The translations under genes and the position numbers were made by a program. From contig NZ_QMFB01000012.1 in assembly GCF_003285015.1 (NCBI RefSeq), positions 221,137-285,136 on the forward strand: a stretch of DNA of 64,000 nucleotides, read 5' to 3'. Origin of the DNA: Paenibacillus contaminans. GTDB lineage: Bacteria; Bacillota; Bacilli; Paenibacillales; NBRC-103111. Positions 8,657 through 17,485 of the stretch are shown in pieces. The notes beneath the pieces are model-generated. The model was not told the DNA's origin. It worked only from the letters and a program-made list of their open reading frames with translations, and did no database searches. Position 1 is the first letter of the stretch, and each line of letters begins with the position of its first letter.

Positions 8657-10339
8657 TTAGAATTTCAAATATTTAAGCGGATTTTCCGGTGTAGTGCCCT
8701 TCTGAACTTCAAAATGCAAGTGTACTCCGGTCGAATCGCCGGTGCTGCCCATCGTGCCGATTTTATCGCCCTTCTCGACGATTTTGCCGACGCTGACGTC
8801 GATCTTGCTCAGATGGCCATACAAGGTACGGTAGCCGTTCAGATGATCGATAATAATATGATTGCCGTAATCGGATTTGAACCCTGCGTATACGACTTTG
8901 CCGTTATCCGCTGCCATAATGCTCTTGTTGCTGGAGGTCAAATCTACGCCCTTGTGGAGCTTGCCCCACCTGCTGCCGTAGCCGCTGGAGAGACTTGACG
9001 AAATGACCGGCCAAGAGAACTTCCCTGTTCCTTCACCCTTGATCACCTTCGTGCCTCTGCGAATCTTCGCTTTGACCGGCTCCTGGATAACCTCTTCGCT
9101 CAAGAGCTCCTCTTCCATCATGAGCCCGTTTACTTTCGTCACGTTGAAGGTGACCTTCTTAAGACCGTTCTTACCTGCGTTGATCGTTTCCGTTATTCCG
9201 GCCCGAACCGTATCGTCCTGCACGTACTCGGTTTCATACTGGATTTCCTGATTCTCTACGACTTTCTCCACCGTGCGGACCGATAGTGCCGGCTGCAGCA
9301 CCGTCAAATCAATCTGCTGTCCGACCTTGATCATATCGTCTACGATCCATGGGTTGTTCTGATAGATGACCTGCTTCGAAATATTAAATTTCTTGGCGAT
9401 GCAGGAGACGCAATCTCCCTTCGCCACCGTATATTTAGTAGGTTGAATATCGCCGGTTTCCAGCTTCTGCGCCAGATCCTCGGTTTTCTGAACCGCGCTC
9501 GGATCGATGTCGATCGGCTTCAGCTCGACCTTCTGGACAAACTCGACCTTCTGCATCTCCGACTCCCCGGCCTGAAGCTCCTTAGGCGCGGCTGCCGACA
9601 ACACCATTACTTTGCCTGCATCCTTCGCTTTGCCGGAGGCATATTTGCTTTTGATTTCATCGAACAAGCCTTCCGCAGTATCGGCATCCTTCAAAATACC
9701 GACCGGCTGGCCATCCACAATGAGCTGTACGCCGACCGCATGCGACGTCAGCATGCCGGAAAGTTTATCCAGCGTCCCTTGGTCGTCGCTTTTCGCCTTG
9801 AAAGCCTTTTCACTTTTTAAGGTGACCTCGTCGGTGTTCAGCACCATATGTACATCTGGGTATTTCTGTTCAATTTCCTTGACCTTGGCAAGCTTGAAAT
9901 CATCCACGACTTGCGGATCGCTTACGACGCCTACTTCTTGATTCTCCAAATAAACGTGGAAAACCTCCACTGTATTCATCTGGACGTATTGGCTGCCGCC
10001 TAATGTAACGACTGTGGCAATACCGAGCGCTCCCGCTCCTGTAGCCAGCTGCATTCTGTAATAACGGGCCTTGGCGTACAATTCCTTGGGCCAAGCTGCC
10101 TGGCGAATCGAATCAAGCGTCGATTGCATACGTTCCTTCGCGAACGGTCGCTTCTTACTTCCGGCTTCTATCTGTAAGTTCGTGTCGGACTCGGCTTCCC
10201 GTTCGTTCGGAATCCGGTCGACTTTGCTCAACATCGACTTCATCCTGCCTGTCAAGCGTTGCAATTGAATTTTCGAAACAGCCTGCTTCGCAGACGCAAG
10301 CTTTTTCTTGATCCAATTTTCATTCTTGAAAACGGTCAT
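8657..10339 (-). CDS. LysM-G5-M23 peptidoglycan metallopeptidase
   Basis: 560 aa. After a basic cytoplasmic N-terminus there is one transmembrane helix (about residues 97-115, GALGIATVVTLGG). A long extracellular region follows, then LysM (about 300-345, YTVAKGDCVSCIAKKFN), G5 (about 350-430) and a C-terminal M23 domain with the zinc motifs HKGVD and HLHFEVQ. M23 enzymes cut the peptide cross-links of the cell wall. It lies beside walRK, whose regulon usually contains such hydrolases, but I see no clear WalR box. A leader with a terminator-like hairpin precedes it. Confidence 0.92.
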   Translation of the reverse strand: MTVFKNENWIKKKLASAKQAVSKIQLQRLTGRMKSMLSKVDRIPNEREAESDTNLQIEAGSKKRPFAKERMQSTLDSIRQAAWPKELYAKARYYRMQLATGAGALGIATVVTLGGSQYVQMNTVEVFHVYLENQEVGVVSDPQVVDDFKLAKVKEIEQKYPDVHMVLNTDEVTLKSEKAFKAKSDDQGTLDKLSGMLTSHAVGVQLIVDGQPVGILKDADTAEGLFDEIKSKYASGKAKDAGKVMVLSAAAPKELQAGESEMQKVEFVQKVELKPIDIDPSAVQKTEDLAQKLETGDIQPTKYTVAKGDCVSCIAKKFNISKQVIYQNNPWIVDDMIKVGQQIDLTVLQPALSVRTVEKVVENQEIQYETEYVQDDTVRAGITETINAGKNGLKKVTFNVTKVNGLMMEEELLSEEVIQEPVKAKIRRGTKVIKGEGTGKFSWPVISSSLSSGYGSRWGKLHKGVDLTSSNKSIMAADNGKVVYAGFKSDYGNHIIIDHLNGYRTLYGHLSKIDVSVGKIVEKGDKIGTMGSTGDSTGVHLHFEVQKGTTPENPLKYLKF

Positions 10340-10410
10340 GACGATCTCCTTCTACCTGTAATTCGCATATGCATGCCAATCGGTTGTTTGTAATCGCGTT
10401 TTTGGTCAAT

Positions 10411-10435
10411 AAAAACCGCCGCTGCATCCAGCGGC
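10411..10435 (-). terminator. terminator-like hairpin in the leader of the M23 gene
   Basis: On the reverse strand GCCGCTG-GATG-CAGCGGC is followed by GGTTTTTATTG. It lies about 72 bases before the M23 start codon and downstream of two candidate promoters, so it either ends a small RNA or attenuates the peptidase gene. Confidence 0.7.
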
Positions 10436-10483
10436 TTCCCATACAACGTGCTGCATTTCGTGATGTGCGTAGGCGATAGCCTT

Positions 10484-10515
10484 ATTTTACCATTCCCAAA
10501 TGCCTATAAAGTCAA
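10484..10515 (-). promoter_or_regulatory. extended -10 promoter for the M23 gene
   Basis: Reverse strand: -10 TAAAAT (10484-10489) with upstream TGG; the best -35, TTGACT (10510-10515), is 20 bp away, so the extended -10 probably carries recognition. Transcription would start near 10477, about 42 nt before the terminator-like hairpin. Confidence 0.5.
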
Positions 10516-10607
10516 AACAGTCATTTCGCAGGTTTCAGCAATTACGTTAGCTAAACAACTCAACGGCAATTGGCTTACTTTGCCTTACACGATTAGACGT
10601 TTTTTTT

Positions 10608-10637
10608 ACTTTACCACAGCCTTGTTCGAGTTTTCAA
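10608..10637 (-). promoter_or_regulatory. distal promoter upstream of the M23 leader
   Basis: Reverse strand: TTGAAA (10632-10637), 18-bp spacer, TAAAGT (10608-10613) with extended TGG. Confidence 0.45.
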
Positions 10638-10869
10638 CCCCTATTCGCACATCTCAAGAACATAAAGCGATCCGTTTCTCGACATAATCCGAGGGACAAG
10701 CACTCCTCAAGTCCTGAATCTTTAGCCTTACACCAAGGTTTACACGGCCTCCAGGCCTTCCGGGACAAGACGTATAACCGATAAAAAAATTGATCATTCG
10801 GTGAAGAAAAAATACTCTCCTCTGCTGGCATCACGGCCGACCGTACCAATTAATATCTCATGCGCGCCG

Positions 10870-10903
10870 GAGGACATTCCACGATATATTTTCCGATAAA
10901 CGC
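10870..10903. repeat. partial copy of the interspersed repeat
   Basis: GGACATTCCACGATATATTTTCCGATAAACG (given here in part) matches the right third of copy A (CTCCACGATATACTTTCGGATAAACG) with two to three changes. It lies downstream of the glycine-rich membrane protein gene. Between 10640 and 10870 I see no supported gene. Confidence 0.5.
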
Positions 10904-10954
10904 AAAAAAGGCGGCCATCCAGCCTCCCCTTCAGCATTTCACCCGGGACCTGCA

Positions 10955-11743
10955 TCAAAATTTCTTTAATATGTCCATAAGCTCTTCATACTCTTCCGAC
11001 TTCAAATATTTCTGCGCCGAACTGTCCATCACGTTCAGGTCGTCCGACGAAATGCCATCCTCCACCATTTGCGAAAATTTCTGAAGCTCCTCTTCGGGCA
11101 AACGCGTGAGCAGCAGCGTAAAAATTCTCATTTTATCCGCGTCCGAAAGAAGCTCCCTCTTCTGGTTGAACTGCTCCGCCGTCATGATCAGCTTCTTCTT
11201 GTCCAAGGCGTCGCTGCCCGAGCCGGAAGATTGGCCGAATACAGGCAGAGCATTGTCCGGAACATATTCCTCGCGGTTTCCGCCGGCTCCGCCGGTAGAT
11301 CCCCCCGCTCCCGTACTGGTACCGCCGCTCCCGCTCCCGCTTGTTCCCGCGTCGATCCCCCTGCCGCCGTTCATTCCATCCAAACCTGTGCCGCTGCCGT
11401 CTGCACCCGCCGACGGGCTGCCGTTAACCGGCGCATCGCCGCCCGCCGCGTTTGATCCCGTACCGTTATCCGCCAAGGCTCCTTTGGACCCCGTCCCGCT
11501 GCCGGTTCCGCCGCCCGTACCGCTCTGGCTGCCCGCAACCGGATCCTGCCCTTTCCAGTCACCTATCATCTGATCCCATAAGTCCGAGAAATGAAGCTTT
11601 TTCATGTTTGCGCTAAGCGGAAACTGCCCGAGCAGCTTTTCTACATACAAATGTACAGTCATCCAAGTGACATATACGGTCAATACGGATACCAGCACCG
11701 TCATCACGATCAATTTGCTCAACCGGTTCAGCCATTTTATCAC
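10955..11743 (-). CDS. membrane-anchored protein with long Gly/Ser-rich spacer
   Basis: 262 aa from GTG 11743, preferred because AGGTGG lies 8 nt upstream; a GTG four codons earlier has no such site. One transmembrane helix lies near the N-terminus (about residues 12-32). A spacer of about 100 residues made almost only of Gly, Ser, Thr, Ala and Asp (about 70-165) leads to a charged helical C-terminal domain (DKKKLIMTAEQFNQKREL to the end). I do not recognise the family. The design suggests an envelope protein that holds a helical domain away from the membrane. Confidence 0.75.
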   Translation of the reverse strand: MIKWLNRLSKLIVMTVLVSVLTVYVTWMTVHLYVEKLLGQFPLSANMKKLHFSDLWDQMIGDWKGQDPVAGSQSGTGGGTGSGTGSKGALADNGTGSNAAGGDAPVNGSPSAGADGSGTGLDGMNGGRGIDAGTSGSGSGGTSTGAGGSTGGAGGNREEYVPDNALPVFGQSSGSGSDALDKKKLIMTAEQFNQKRELLSDADKMRIFTLLLTRLPEEELQKFSQMVEDGISSDDLNVMDSSAQKYLKSEEYEELMDILKKF

Positions 11744-12072
11744 GCTTCGCTCCACCTCTGCCGTCTTTCGTAGTCATGTAAAGCATTTCCTTTCAGAAAA
11801 CGCCTTACGGTTAAACATGCTTGAAAACCTTATCCTGCAAGCATATGCTAACCAGTATTGACGGAAAAAGTGAGGTTTAACGCTCCATAGCTAAATAACC
11901 GTTTCAAATGTGCATTTTCGTGCAAGGGTAAACGTTTATGCCCCGTCAGGTTACGGCGATGAGAGAAGTGCAGCCTGTTCTCGCACCATTTTCGTAAAAA
12001 AAATAGCTGCCCGTCCTTGGGACGAACGAGTTTACCGCAGGTCAAGAGCAGCTTCCGCAATTTGCCGATAGA
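11744..12072. other. intergenic region without supported gene
   Basis: The gap between purA and the membrane protein. A reverse-strand frame at 11848-12099 (83 codons) has no ribosome-binding site and runs into the purA terminator. A small hairpin, CGTCC-CAA-GGACG, followed at a distance by a T run lies at 11997-12030. Confidence 0.4.
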
Positions 12073-12110
12073 CAAAAAAAGGAGCACCGGAGAGGTCATC
12101 TCCAGTGCTC
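12073..12110 (-). terminator. purA terminator
   Basis: Reverse strand GAGCACTGGAGA-TGACC-TCTCCGGTGCTC followed by CTTTTTTT: a 12-bp stem with one G-U pair. Confidence 0.92.
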
Positions 12111-12153
12111 TATATAGAAGGAAGAGAGAAAAAACGTCATGTAAGGAAAGCTC

Positions 12154-13440
12154 TTATACGTAAATCGGCGCTACTTGGTTCGTTTGCTCACGGTTGCGGC
12201 CGACCGAGAAAATTGCGATCGGGATACCCGTCAGCTCCGAAACGCGCTCGACGTAACGGCGTGTCGTTGCCGGCAGGTCCTCCAGCTTGCGTACGCCGGA
12301 AATATCTTCGGACCAGCCCGGAAGCTCTTCGTAGATCGCTTCGCATTCGGCCAGCATGCCGAGATTAGCCGGATAATGCTGAATAATTTCGCCGCGGTAT
12401 TTGTATCCCGTACAAATCTTCACGGTTTCAAGCCCGGTCAAGACATCAAGCGAGTTAAGCGACAAGCCGGTAATTCCGCTGACCCTGCGGGCATGACGCA
12501 CGACGACGCTGTCAAACCAGCCTACGCGGCGCGCTCTTCCCGTCGTCGTTCCGTATTCGTTGCCGACCTCGCGGATCCGGTCGCCGATTTCATTGTTCAG
12601 CTCGGTCGGGAACGGGCCGTCGCCTACGCGGGTCGTGTAAGCTTTCGCGACACCGATAATTTGATGTATTTTTGTCGGTCCGATACCTGCGCCGTTGCAA
12701 ACGCCGCCTGCCGTCGGATTCGAGGATGTTACGAACGGGTAAGTACCTTGGTCGATGTCGAGCATAACGCCTTGCGCGCCTTCGAACAGCACGCGTTTGT
12801 TCTCGTCGATCAGCTCGTTCAACAATACCGAAGTATCGGCAACATAAGGGCGAATCACTTCTGCGTAGCCCAAGTATTCCTTCAAGATCGCATCCGCATC
12901 GAGCGGCTCCGCACCGTAAATCTTCTCGATCAGCTCGTTCTTCTCGCCAACGAGGCGGCGCAGCTTGCTTTCAAATTCCGTGGCGTCCAGCAGATCGGCA
13001 ATCCGGATGCCGTTGCGAGCCGCTTTATCGACGTAGCACGGACCGATCCCTTTGCGTGTCGTTCCGATTTTGCTGTCGCCTTTGCGGTCTTCCTCGAGTC
13101 CGTCCAACAGGATGTGATAAGGCATAATCACATGCGCGCGGTCGCTGATCCGAAGATTCGTCGTAGTAAAGCCGTTCTCGTGGATATAATTGATTTCTTC
13201 GATTAGAGCCGCAGGATTGATGACAAGACCGTTGCCGATGACACACAGCTTATCTTTATAGAAAATCCCCGACGGGACAAGGTGCAGCTTATATTTTTTG
13301 TCTTCGATCAAAATCGTGTGGCCCGCGTTGTTACCGCCTTGATAACGTGCTACCACTTCTGCCGTTTCGGCCAAAAAGTCAGTAATTTTACCTTTACCTT
13401 CGTCGCCCCATTGGGTACCGACAACTACTACGGTTGACAT
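12154..13440 (-). CDS. purA: adenylosuccinate synthetase
   Basis: 428 aa, the normal length. It makes adenylosuccinate from IMP, aspartate and GTP, the first step from IMP to AMP. The P-loop region GTQWGDEGKGK, the loop GNNAGHTI and the C-terminal GRNREQTNQ are visible. ATG 13440 is chosen because AAGGGG is 8 nt upstream; a GTG two codons earlier is too close. The promoter and a PurBox pair lie upstream, so purine control by PurR is likely. Confidence 0.97.
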   Translation of the reverse strand: MSTVVVVGTQWGDEGKGKITDFLAETAEVVARYQGGNNAGHTILIEDKKYKLHLVPSGIFYKDKLCVIGNGLVINPAALIEEINYIHENGFTTTNLRISDRAHVIMPYHILLDGLEEDRKGDSKIGTTRKGIGPCYVDKAARNGIRIADLLDATEFESKLRRLVGEKNELIEKIYGAEPLDADAILKEYLGYAEVIRPYVADTSVLLNELIDENKRVLFEGAQGVMLDIDQGTYPFVTSSNPTAGGVCNGAGIGPTKIHQIIGVAKAYTTRVGDGPFPTELNNEIGDRIREVGNEYGTTTGRARRVGWFDSVVVRHARRVSGITGLSLNSLDVLTGLETVKICTGYKYRGEIIQHYPANLGMLAECEAIYEELPGWSEDISGVRKLEDLPATTRRYVERVSELTGIPIAIFSVGRNREQTNQVAPIYV

Positions 13441-13511
13441 ACGCACAACCCCTTTGCGAGCACTTCACGCACCCGAGTTTTGCTGATCTGCTGTTTTCAC
13501 ACAGCAATTTC

Positions 13512-13540
13512 AGTGTATCAGCCAGCCCCTCGAAAGTCAA
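13512..13540 (-). promoter_or_regulatory. sigma-A promoter of purA
   Basis: Reverse strand: TTGACT (13535-13540), 17-bp spacer, TACACT (13512-13517), about 70 bases before the purA start. Confidence 0.8.
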
Positions 13541-13541
13541 T

Positions 13542-13585
13542 AAAAACGAACAATCGCACACAGGCGTGTACGATTGTTCGGGAAT
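13542..13585 (-). promoter_or_regulatory. PurR operator: two inverted PurBoxes
   Basis: Plus strand AAAAACGAACAAT (13542-13554) and ATTGTTCGGGAAT (13573-13585) each match the PurBox consensus AWWWCCGAACWWT at 12 of 13 positions, in inverted orientation. CGAA and TTCG are 26 bp apart, the spacing I recall for Bacillus pur control regions, and the pair sits directly upstream of the purA -35. The same inverted repeat could also act as a terminator for dnaB (it ends in TTTTTA on the reverse strand). Confidence 0.7.
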
Positions 13586-13690
13586 TAAGCTATATCTTAT
13601 AAGAACTACGTATAGATAGCCGCATTGCCGTGCAATAGGCTTTATTGCTTATTTTGCGCCAGTCACTCTATATTAGGAAGATAATGGCTT

Positions 13691-15055
13691 CTAAGCGCCC
13701 TTGCCGGGCTCCTGATGCGCTCGATCGAGACTGACGAATTTATTGTACTGCTTCAGGAACGCCAGCTCTACGGTGCCTACAGGCCCGTTACGCTGCTTAG
13801 CGATTATGATCTCGATAATGTTCTTCTTCTCGGTTTCTTTGTCATAGTAATCGTCCCGGTACAAGAACGCCACGATGTCGGCATCCTGCTCGATCGAGCC
13901 CGATTCCCGCAAGTCGGACATCATCGGCCGCTTGTCTTGCCGCTGCTCGACGCCCCGGCTGAGCTGGGACAGCGCGATAACCGGCACGTTCAGCTCACGC
14001 GCGATCTGTTTGAGCGTACGCGATATTTCGGATACTTCCTGCTGACGGTTGTCGCCCTTGCCCCGGCCTGCGATTAGCTGAAGATAATCGATCAGGATCA
14101 TGCCGAGCCCCTTCTCCTGCTTCAACCGGCGGCATTTGGCGCGAATGTCGGCCACCGTAATCGACGCGGAATCGTCGATATAGATGTTCGCTTCGGAAAG
14201 CGCGCCGATCGCCATCGTCAGCTTCTCCCAATCGTCCGGCTTCAAGTCGCCGGTCCGCATCGCATTCGCGTCGACATTCGCCTCCGCGCAAATCATACGC
14301 TGTACAAGCTGGGCGGCGCCCATCTCGAGACTGAAGATGGCGACGGTCTCTTTGCCGCGGACGCCCGCATTCTGCGCTATGTTCAGCGAGAACGCGGTTT
14401 TACCGACGGAAGGACGCGCCGCCACGATAATCAAGTCGGAACGCTGAAAGCCCGAGGTCATTTTGTCGAGATCCCGGAATCCGCTCGCCACGCCCGTGGA
14501 ATTGCCCTTCTGCTGGGACAAGTATTCGATCTTGTCGAACACTTCCATCAGAACGTCGCGGATCGCCACGAACCCGGTGCCGGTGCGGCGCTGCGAGATT
14601 TCCAATATTTTGCGCTCGGCATCGCCTAGCAGCAGCCCGACGTCGTCCCCTGTCGAGTAGCCGTCGCTGGCAATCTGCGTAGCGGTACGTATGAGCCGGC
14701 GCAGCATCGACTTCTCTTCGACGATCGCCGCATAGTAGTCGATATTGGCCGCAGTCGGCACCGAATTGGCTAGCTGGGTCAAATAGCTGACCCCGCCTAC
14801 CTCCTCGAGCTGCTGCTTATCCTGCAACAGCGCCGTCACGGTAATCAAATCGACCGGTTCGTTCGATTCCGCGAGGTCGATCATGCATTCGTATATATAT
14901 TGATGCGACGTGCGATAGAAGTCCTCCGGACGAACGCGTTCCATCGCCGTAATGAGCGAATCGCTGTCCAGCAAAATCGCCCCGAGCACCGCGCATTCGG
15001 CCTCGGTATTTTGCGGGGGTACGCGCCCTTCCAGCAGTTGCTCCGCGTTCATCAT
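13691..15055 (-). CDS. dnaB: replicative DNA helicase DnaB (DnaC in Bacillus)
   Basis: 454 aa, full length. An N-terminal primase-interacting domain (PPQNTEAECAVLGAILL, about 12-28) is followed by a RecA-like motor: Walker A ARPSVGKTAFSLN (about 215), Walker B MILIDYLQLI, and the arginine region SDLRESGSIEQDAD. It is the hexameric helicase at the fork. The start (ATGATG) lies directly after the rplI stop with GGAGGAG inside the rplI end, so the two are coupled. Confidence 0.97.
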   Translation of the reverse strand: MMNAEQLLEGRVPPQNTEAECAVLGAILLDSDSLITAMERVRPEDFYRTSHQYIYECMIDLAESNEPVDLITVTALLQDKQQLEEVGGVSYLTQLANSVPTAANIDYYAAIVEEKSMLRRLIRTATQIASDGYSTGDDVGLLLGDAERKILEISQRRTGTGFVAIRDVLMEVFDKIEYLSQQKGNSTGVASGFRDLDKMTSGFQRSDLIIVAARPSVGKTAFSLNIAQNAGVRGKETVAIFSLEMGAAQLVQRMICAEANVDANAMRTGDLKPDDWEKLTMAIGALSEANIYIDDSASITVADIRAKCRRLKQEKGLGMILIDYLQLIAGRGKGDNRQQEVSEISRTLKQIARELNVPVIALSQLSRGVEQRQDKRPMMSDLRESGSIEQDADIVAFLYRDDYYDKETEKKNIIEIIIAKQRNGPVGTVELAFLKQYNKFVSLDRAHQEPGKGA

Positions 15056-15056
15056 C

Positions 15057-15503
15057 CTACTCCTCCGTTACTTGTACCTTAAGCTTAGCCGTCACTTCCG
15101 GATAAAGCTTAATCGGCACCTGCGTTACGCCGAGCGTGCGGATCGGATCGTCCAGCACCATTTTCCGCTTATCGATGACGATTTTGTGCTGCTTCTGCAG
15201 CTCCTCAGCGATCTGCTTGGTCGTGATAGAACCGAACAATCGGCCGCTTTCGCCGCCTTTGCCCTTCATCACCAACGTCATCTCGCCAAGCTTTTCCGCA
15301 AGCTCCTGCGCTTGTTTCTTTTCATTATCTTTACGTTTTTGCTCGGACAGCTGCTGCTGATCAAGCACCTTCTTATTGGAATCGGATGCGGCCACCGCCA
15401 GGTTCTGTTTGATAAGGAAATTCACTGCGTACCCTTCGGATACTTCCTTGATCTCGCCCTTTTTCCCTTGTCCTTTAACATCCTTCAGCAAAATGACTTT
15501 CAT
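15057..15503 (-). CDS. rplI: 50S ribosomal protein L9
   Basis: 148 aa with the classic N-terminal domain MKVILLKDVKGQGKKGEIKEV, central helix (about 45-75) and C-terminal domain ending KLKVQVTEE. Its start overlaps the gdpP stop by 4 nt (ATGA). Confidence 0.98.
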   Translation of the reverse strand: MKVILLKDVKGQGKKGEIKEVSEGYAVNFLIKQNLAVAASDSNKKVLDQQQLSEQKRKDNEKKQAQELAEKLGEMTLVMKGKGGESGRLFGSITTKQIAEELQKQHKIVIDKRKMVLDDPIRTLGVTQVPIKLYPEVTAKLKVQVTEE

Positions 15504-17461
15504 TCGAAAAGCCCCTCCTCTTCATCCATTTGTTCCAGCAATTGCTTTAGCCGTTTCTCCGCGTCTTCGAGCGTGCCTTCCAGCTGGGTCGCCGCATTCG
15601 TCAAATGCCCGCCGCCGCCGAGCCGTTCCATGACAAGCTGAACGTTGATTTGCCCGAGCGATCTGGCGCTGATGGCGATTAAGCCGTCCGGCCGTTCGCT
15701 GATCACGAAGGAGGCCATAATATCCGTCATATTCAAAAGAGTATCAGCAACCTGGGCAATCAGCAACTGAGAATATTTGCGATTCGGCTCCGCCACCGCC
15801 AGCGCGATATGCTGATTCAAGATTTCGGCGTGTTTGATGATTTCCGCTTTGTTCACGAAAGCCGTCAGATCTTCCTTCAGCAGCCGCTGAATAAGCGCCG
15901 AATCGGCTCCGCTGCGCCGCAGGAACGACGCCGCCTCGAAAGTTCGCGCTCCCGTCCGCAGACTGAAGCTTTTCGTATCGACCGTTATGCCCGCCAGAAG
16001 CGCCGTCGCCTCCAAAATATCCATCGTCAGACGCTCGTTGAAATATTGCAGCAGCTCCGTCACAAGCTCGCAGGTGGACGATGCATACGGCTCCATGTAG
16101 ACCAGCATAGCGTCGCTTATAAACTCCTCGCCCCGCCGATGGTGGTCCACGACGACCTTACGAGGCGTCAGCTGCAGCAGCCTAGGCACTGCGACCATGG
16201 ACGCCTTGTGCGTATCGACTACAACCGCCAGCGTCCGCGGCGTCGTAATTTGCAGCGCCTGCTCCGGCGTTACGAACCAGCGGATAAGCTTCTCATCCTC
16301 GCGGATCACATCCATCAGCTTCTGAATGGACGGGTTTACCCCTTCGAGCAGAATATAGCCTTCCTTGTTGCTGACCTGTACCGCCTTGAGCACACCGATC
16401 GCCGCGCCGATCGCATCCATATCGGGGTTTTTATGCCCCATTATGATGACCTTGTCGCTTTCTTTAATCAGATCGCGAAGCGCGTGGGAAATAACCCTTG
16501 CACGTACGCGCGTGCGCTTCTCGATCGCATTCGTCCTCCCGCCGTAGAACGAAATACGCTGTCCGATCTTGACCGCCACCTGATCGCCGCCGCGCCCGAG
16601 CGCCATATCGAGACTCGTTTGCGCCATCTGTCCGATCTCGATCAGATTGTCGAAGCCGGCGGCGATACCGATGCTCAGCGTGAACGGCACTTTCTGCTCG
16701 ACCACGCATTCGCGAACTTCATCCAATATTTCAAAACGGGTTTGCTCCAGCTGCTGCAAAGATTTCTGGTTCATGAAAATCAAATAACGGTCGGATGCGG
16801 TTCTCCGCAAATACAACTGATGGCGCATCGCCCATTCGTTGATCTCGCCCGTAACCTTGGCCAGAAGAATGCTTCGGTTCTGGTCGTCCATCCCTTGAGT
16901 CGCCTCATCCAAATTGTCCATCATGACAATGCCGATTGCGATCTTCTCGTCCTGATAACGCCGGAGAAGGTCGTCATACGCCGTCACGTCGCGAAAGTAG
17001 ATCTGCCGCTCCTCGGGCTTTACGATAACCTGATAAAGCAGCTTTCCAATTTTGGCGTCGAACTTCGTTTCTTTGTCCTTGCGGTTCTTAAGCGCCGGGA
17101 AGATTTCGTACAGCGGCTCTCCGATGACGGACTCCTTGCCTAGCATCGTCGACACGAAAGCATTGTGCCACTCGATCGTTTTCTCTTCGGTATACAGCGC
17201 AATCCCGATGGGAAGGTCGTTGACGACGGTAATTCCCGCCTTCTTCACCCGCTGCGAGACCGTACCGATATAATGGTTCAAGTCTTTCTGAAACGCCTTC
17301 TCCGCCTTCAGCGTGTAATATCCCAGCAATGCGCTGATCAGAAGCGCGGCTGTTGCGATTATCCAGTTAAACACGAACAATACGACGACTAACGCCGCTA
17401 CGAAAACGAAGGTCCAGATCATATGCAGGCCGTGCCAACGTTTTAAAAGAAATCTGGGCAT
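15500..17461 (-). CDS. gdpP: cyclic-di-AMP phosphodiesterase GdpP
   Basis: 653 aa. Two N-terminal transmembrane helices (about residues 10-55) precede a PAS domain (about 80-150), a degenerate GGDEF domain (about 170-300) and a DHH-DHHA1 module (GHKNPDMDAIGAA at about 345; VVDHHRRG at about 420; C-terminal GGGGHLTNAA). GdpP hydrolyses c-di-AMP to pApA and so affects potassium, osmotic and cell-wall balance. Conserved neighbours are yybS upstream and rplI downstream. Confidence 0.97.
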   Translation of the reverse strand: MPRFLLKRWHGLHMIWTFVFVAALVVVLFVFNWIIATAALLISALLGYYTLKAEKAFQKDLNHYIGTVSQRVKKAGITVVNDLPIGIALYTEEKTIEWHNAFVSTMLGKESVIGEPLYEIFPALKNRKDKETKFDAKIGKLLYQVIVKPEERQIYFRDVTAYDDLLRRYQDEKIAIGIVMMDNLDEATQGMDDQNRSILLAKVTGEINEWAMRHQLYLRRTASDRYLIFMNQKSLQQLEQTRFEILDEVRECVVEQKVPFTLSIGIAAGFDNLIEIGQMAQTSLDMALGRGGDQVAVKIGQRISFYGGRTNAIEKRTRVRARVISHALRDLIKESDKVIIMGHKNPDMDAIGAAIGVLKAVQVSNKEGYILLEGVNPSIQKLMDVIREDEKLIRWFVTPEQALQITTPRTLAVVVDTHKASMVAVPRLLQLTPRKVVVDHHRRGEEFISDAMLVYMEPYASSTCELVTELLQYFNERLTMDILEATALLAGITVDTKSFSLRTGARTFEAASFLRRSGADSALIQRLLKEDLTAFVNKAEIIKHAEILNQHIALAVAEPNRKYSQLLIAQVADTLLNMTDIMASFVISERPDGLIAISARSLGQINVQLVMERLGGGGHLTNAATQLEGTLEDAEKRLKQLLEQMDEEEGLFE

Positions 17462-17485
17462 AACAGCTTCGCTCCTCTTTCCTTG

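Larger units (their letters stand above)
10411..10601 (-). ncRNA. candidate leader or small RNA upstream of the M23 peptidase
   Basis: About 190 nt between a promoter (TGGTAAAGT extended -10 at 10608-10616, -35 TTGAAA at 10632-10637) and the hairpin at 10411-10435. No protein reading frame with a ribosome-binding site is seen. Local pairing such as GGCAA/UUGCC and CCAAUUGCC/GGCAUUUGG is possible. A second promoter lies inside it. It does not fit a riboswitch class I can name. Confidence 0.3.

Noticed and set aside
10411..10637. ydaO-type c-di-AMP riboswitch before the M23 gene
   Set aside because: The conserved GGGG-ACC and GUAGGC-type blocks of that class are not present.
11848..12099. 83-codon minus-strand frame
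   Set aside because: No ribosome-binding site and overlaps the purA terminator. The basic His/Arg-rich sequence gives no family hint.
12175..13206. 343-codon plus-strand frame
   Set aside because: Antisense shadow of purA.
15809..17143. 444-codon plus-strand frame
   Set aside because: Shadow of gdpP; Arg/His-rich composition typical of antisense frames.
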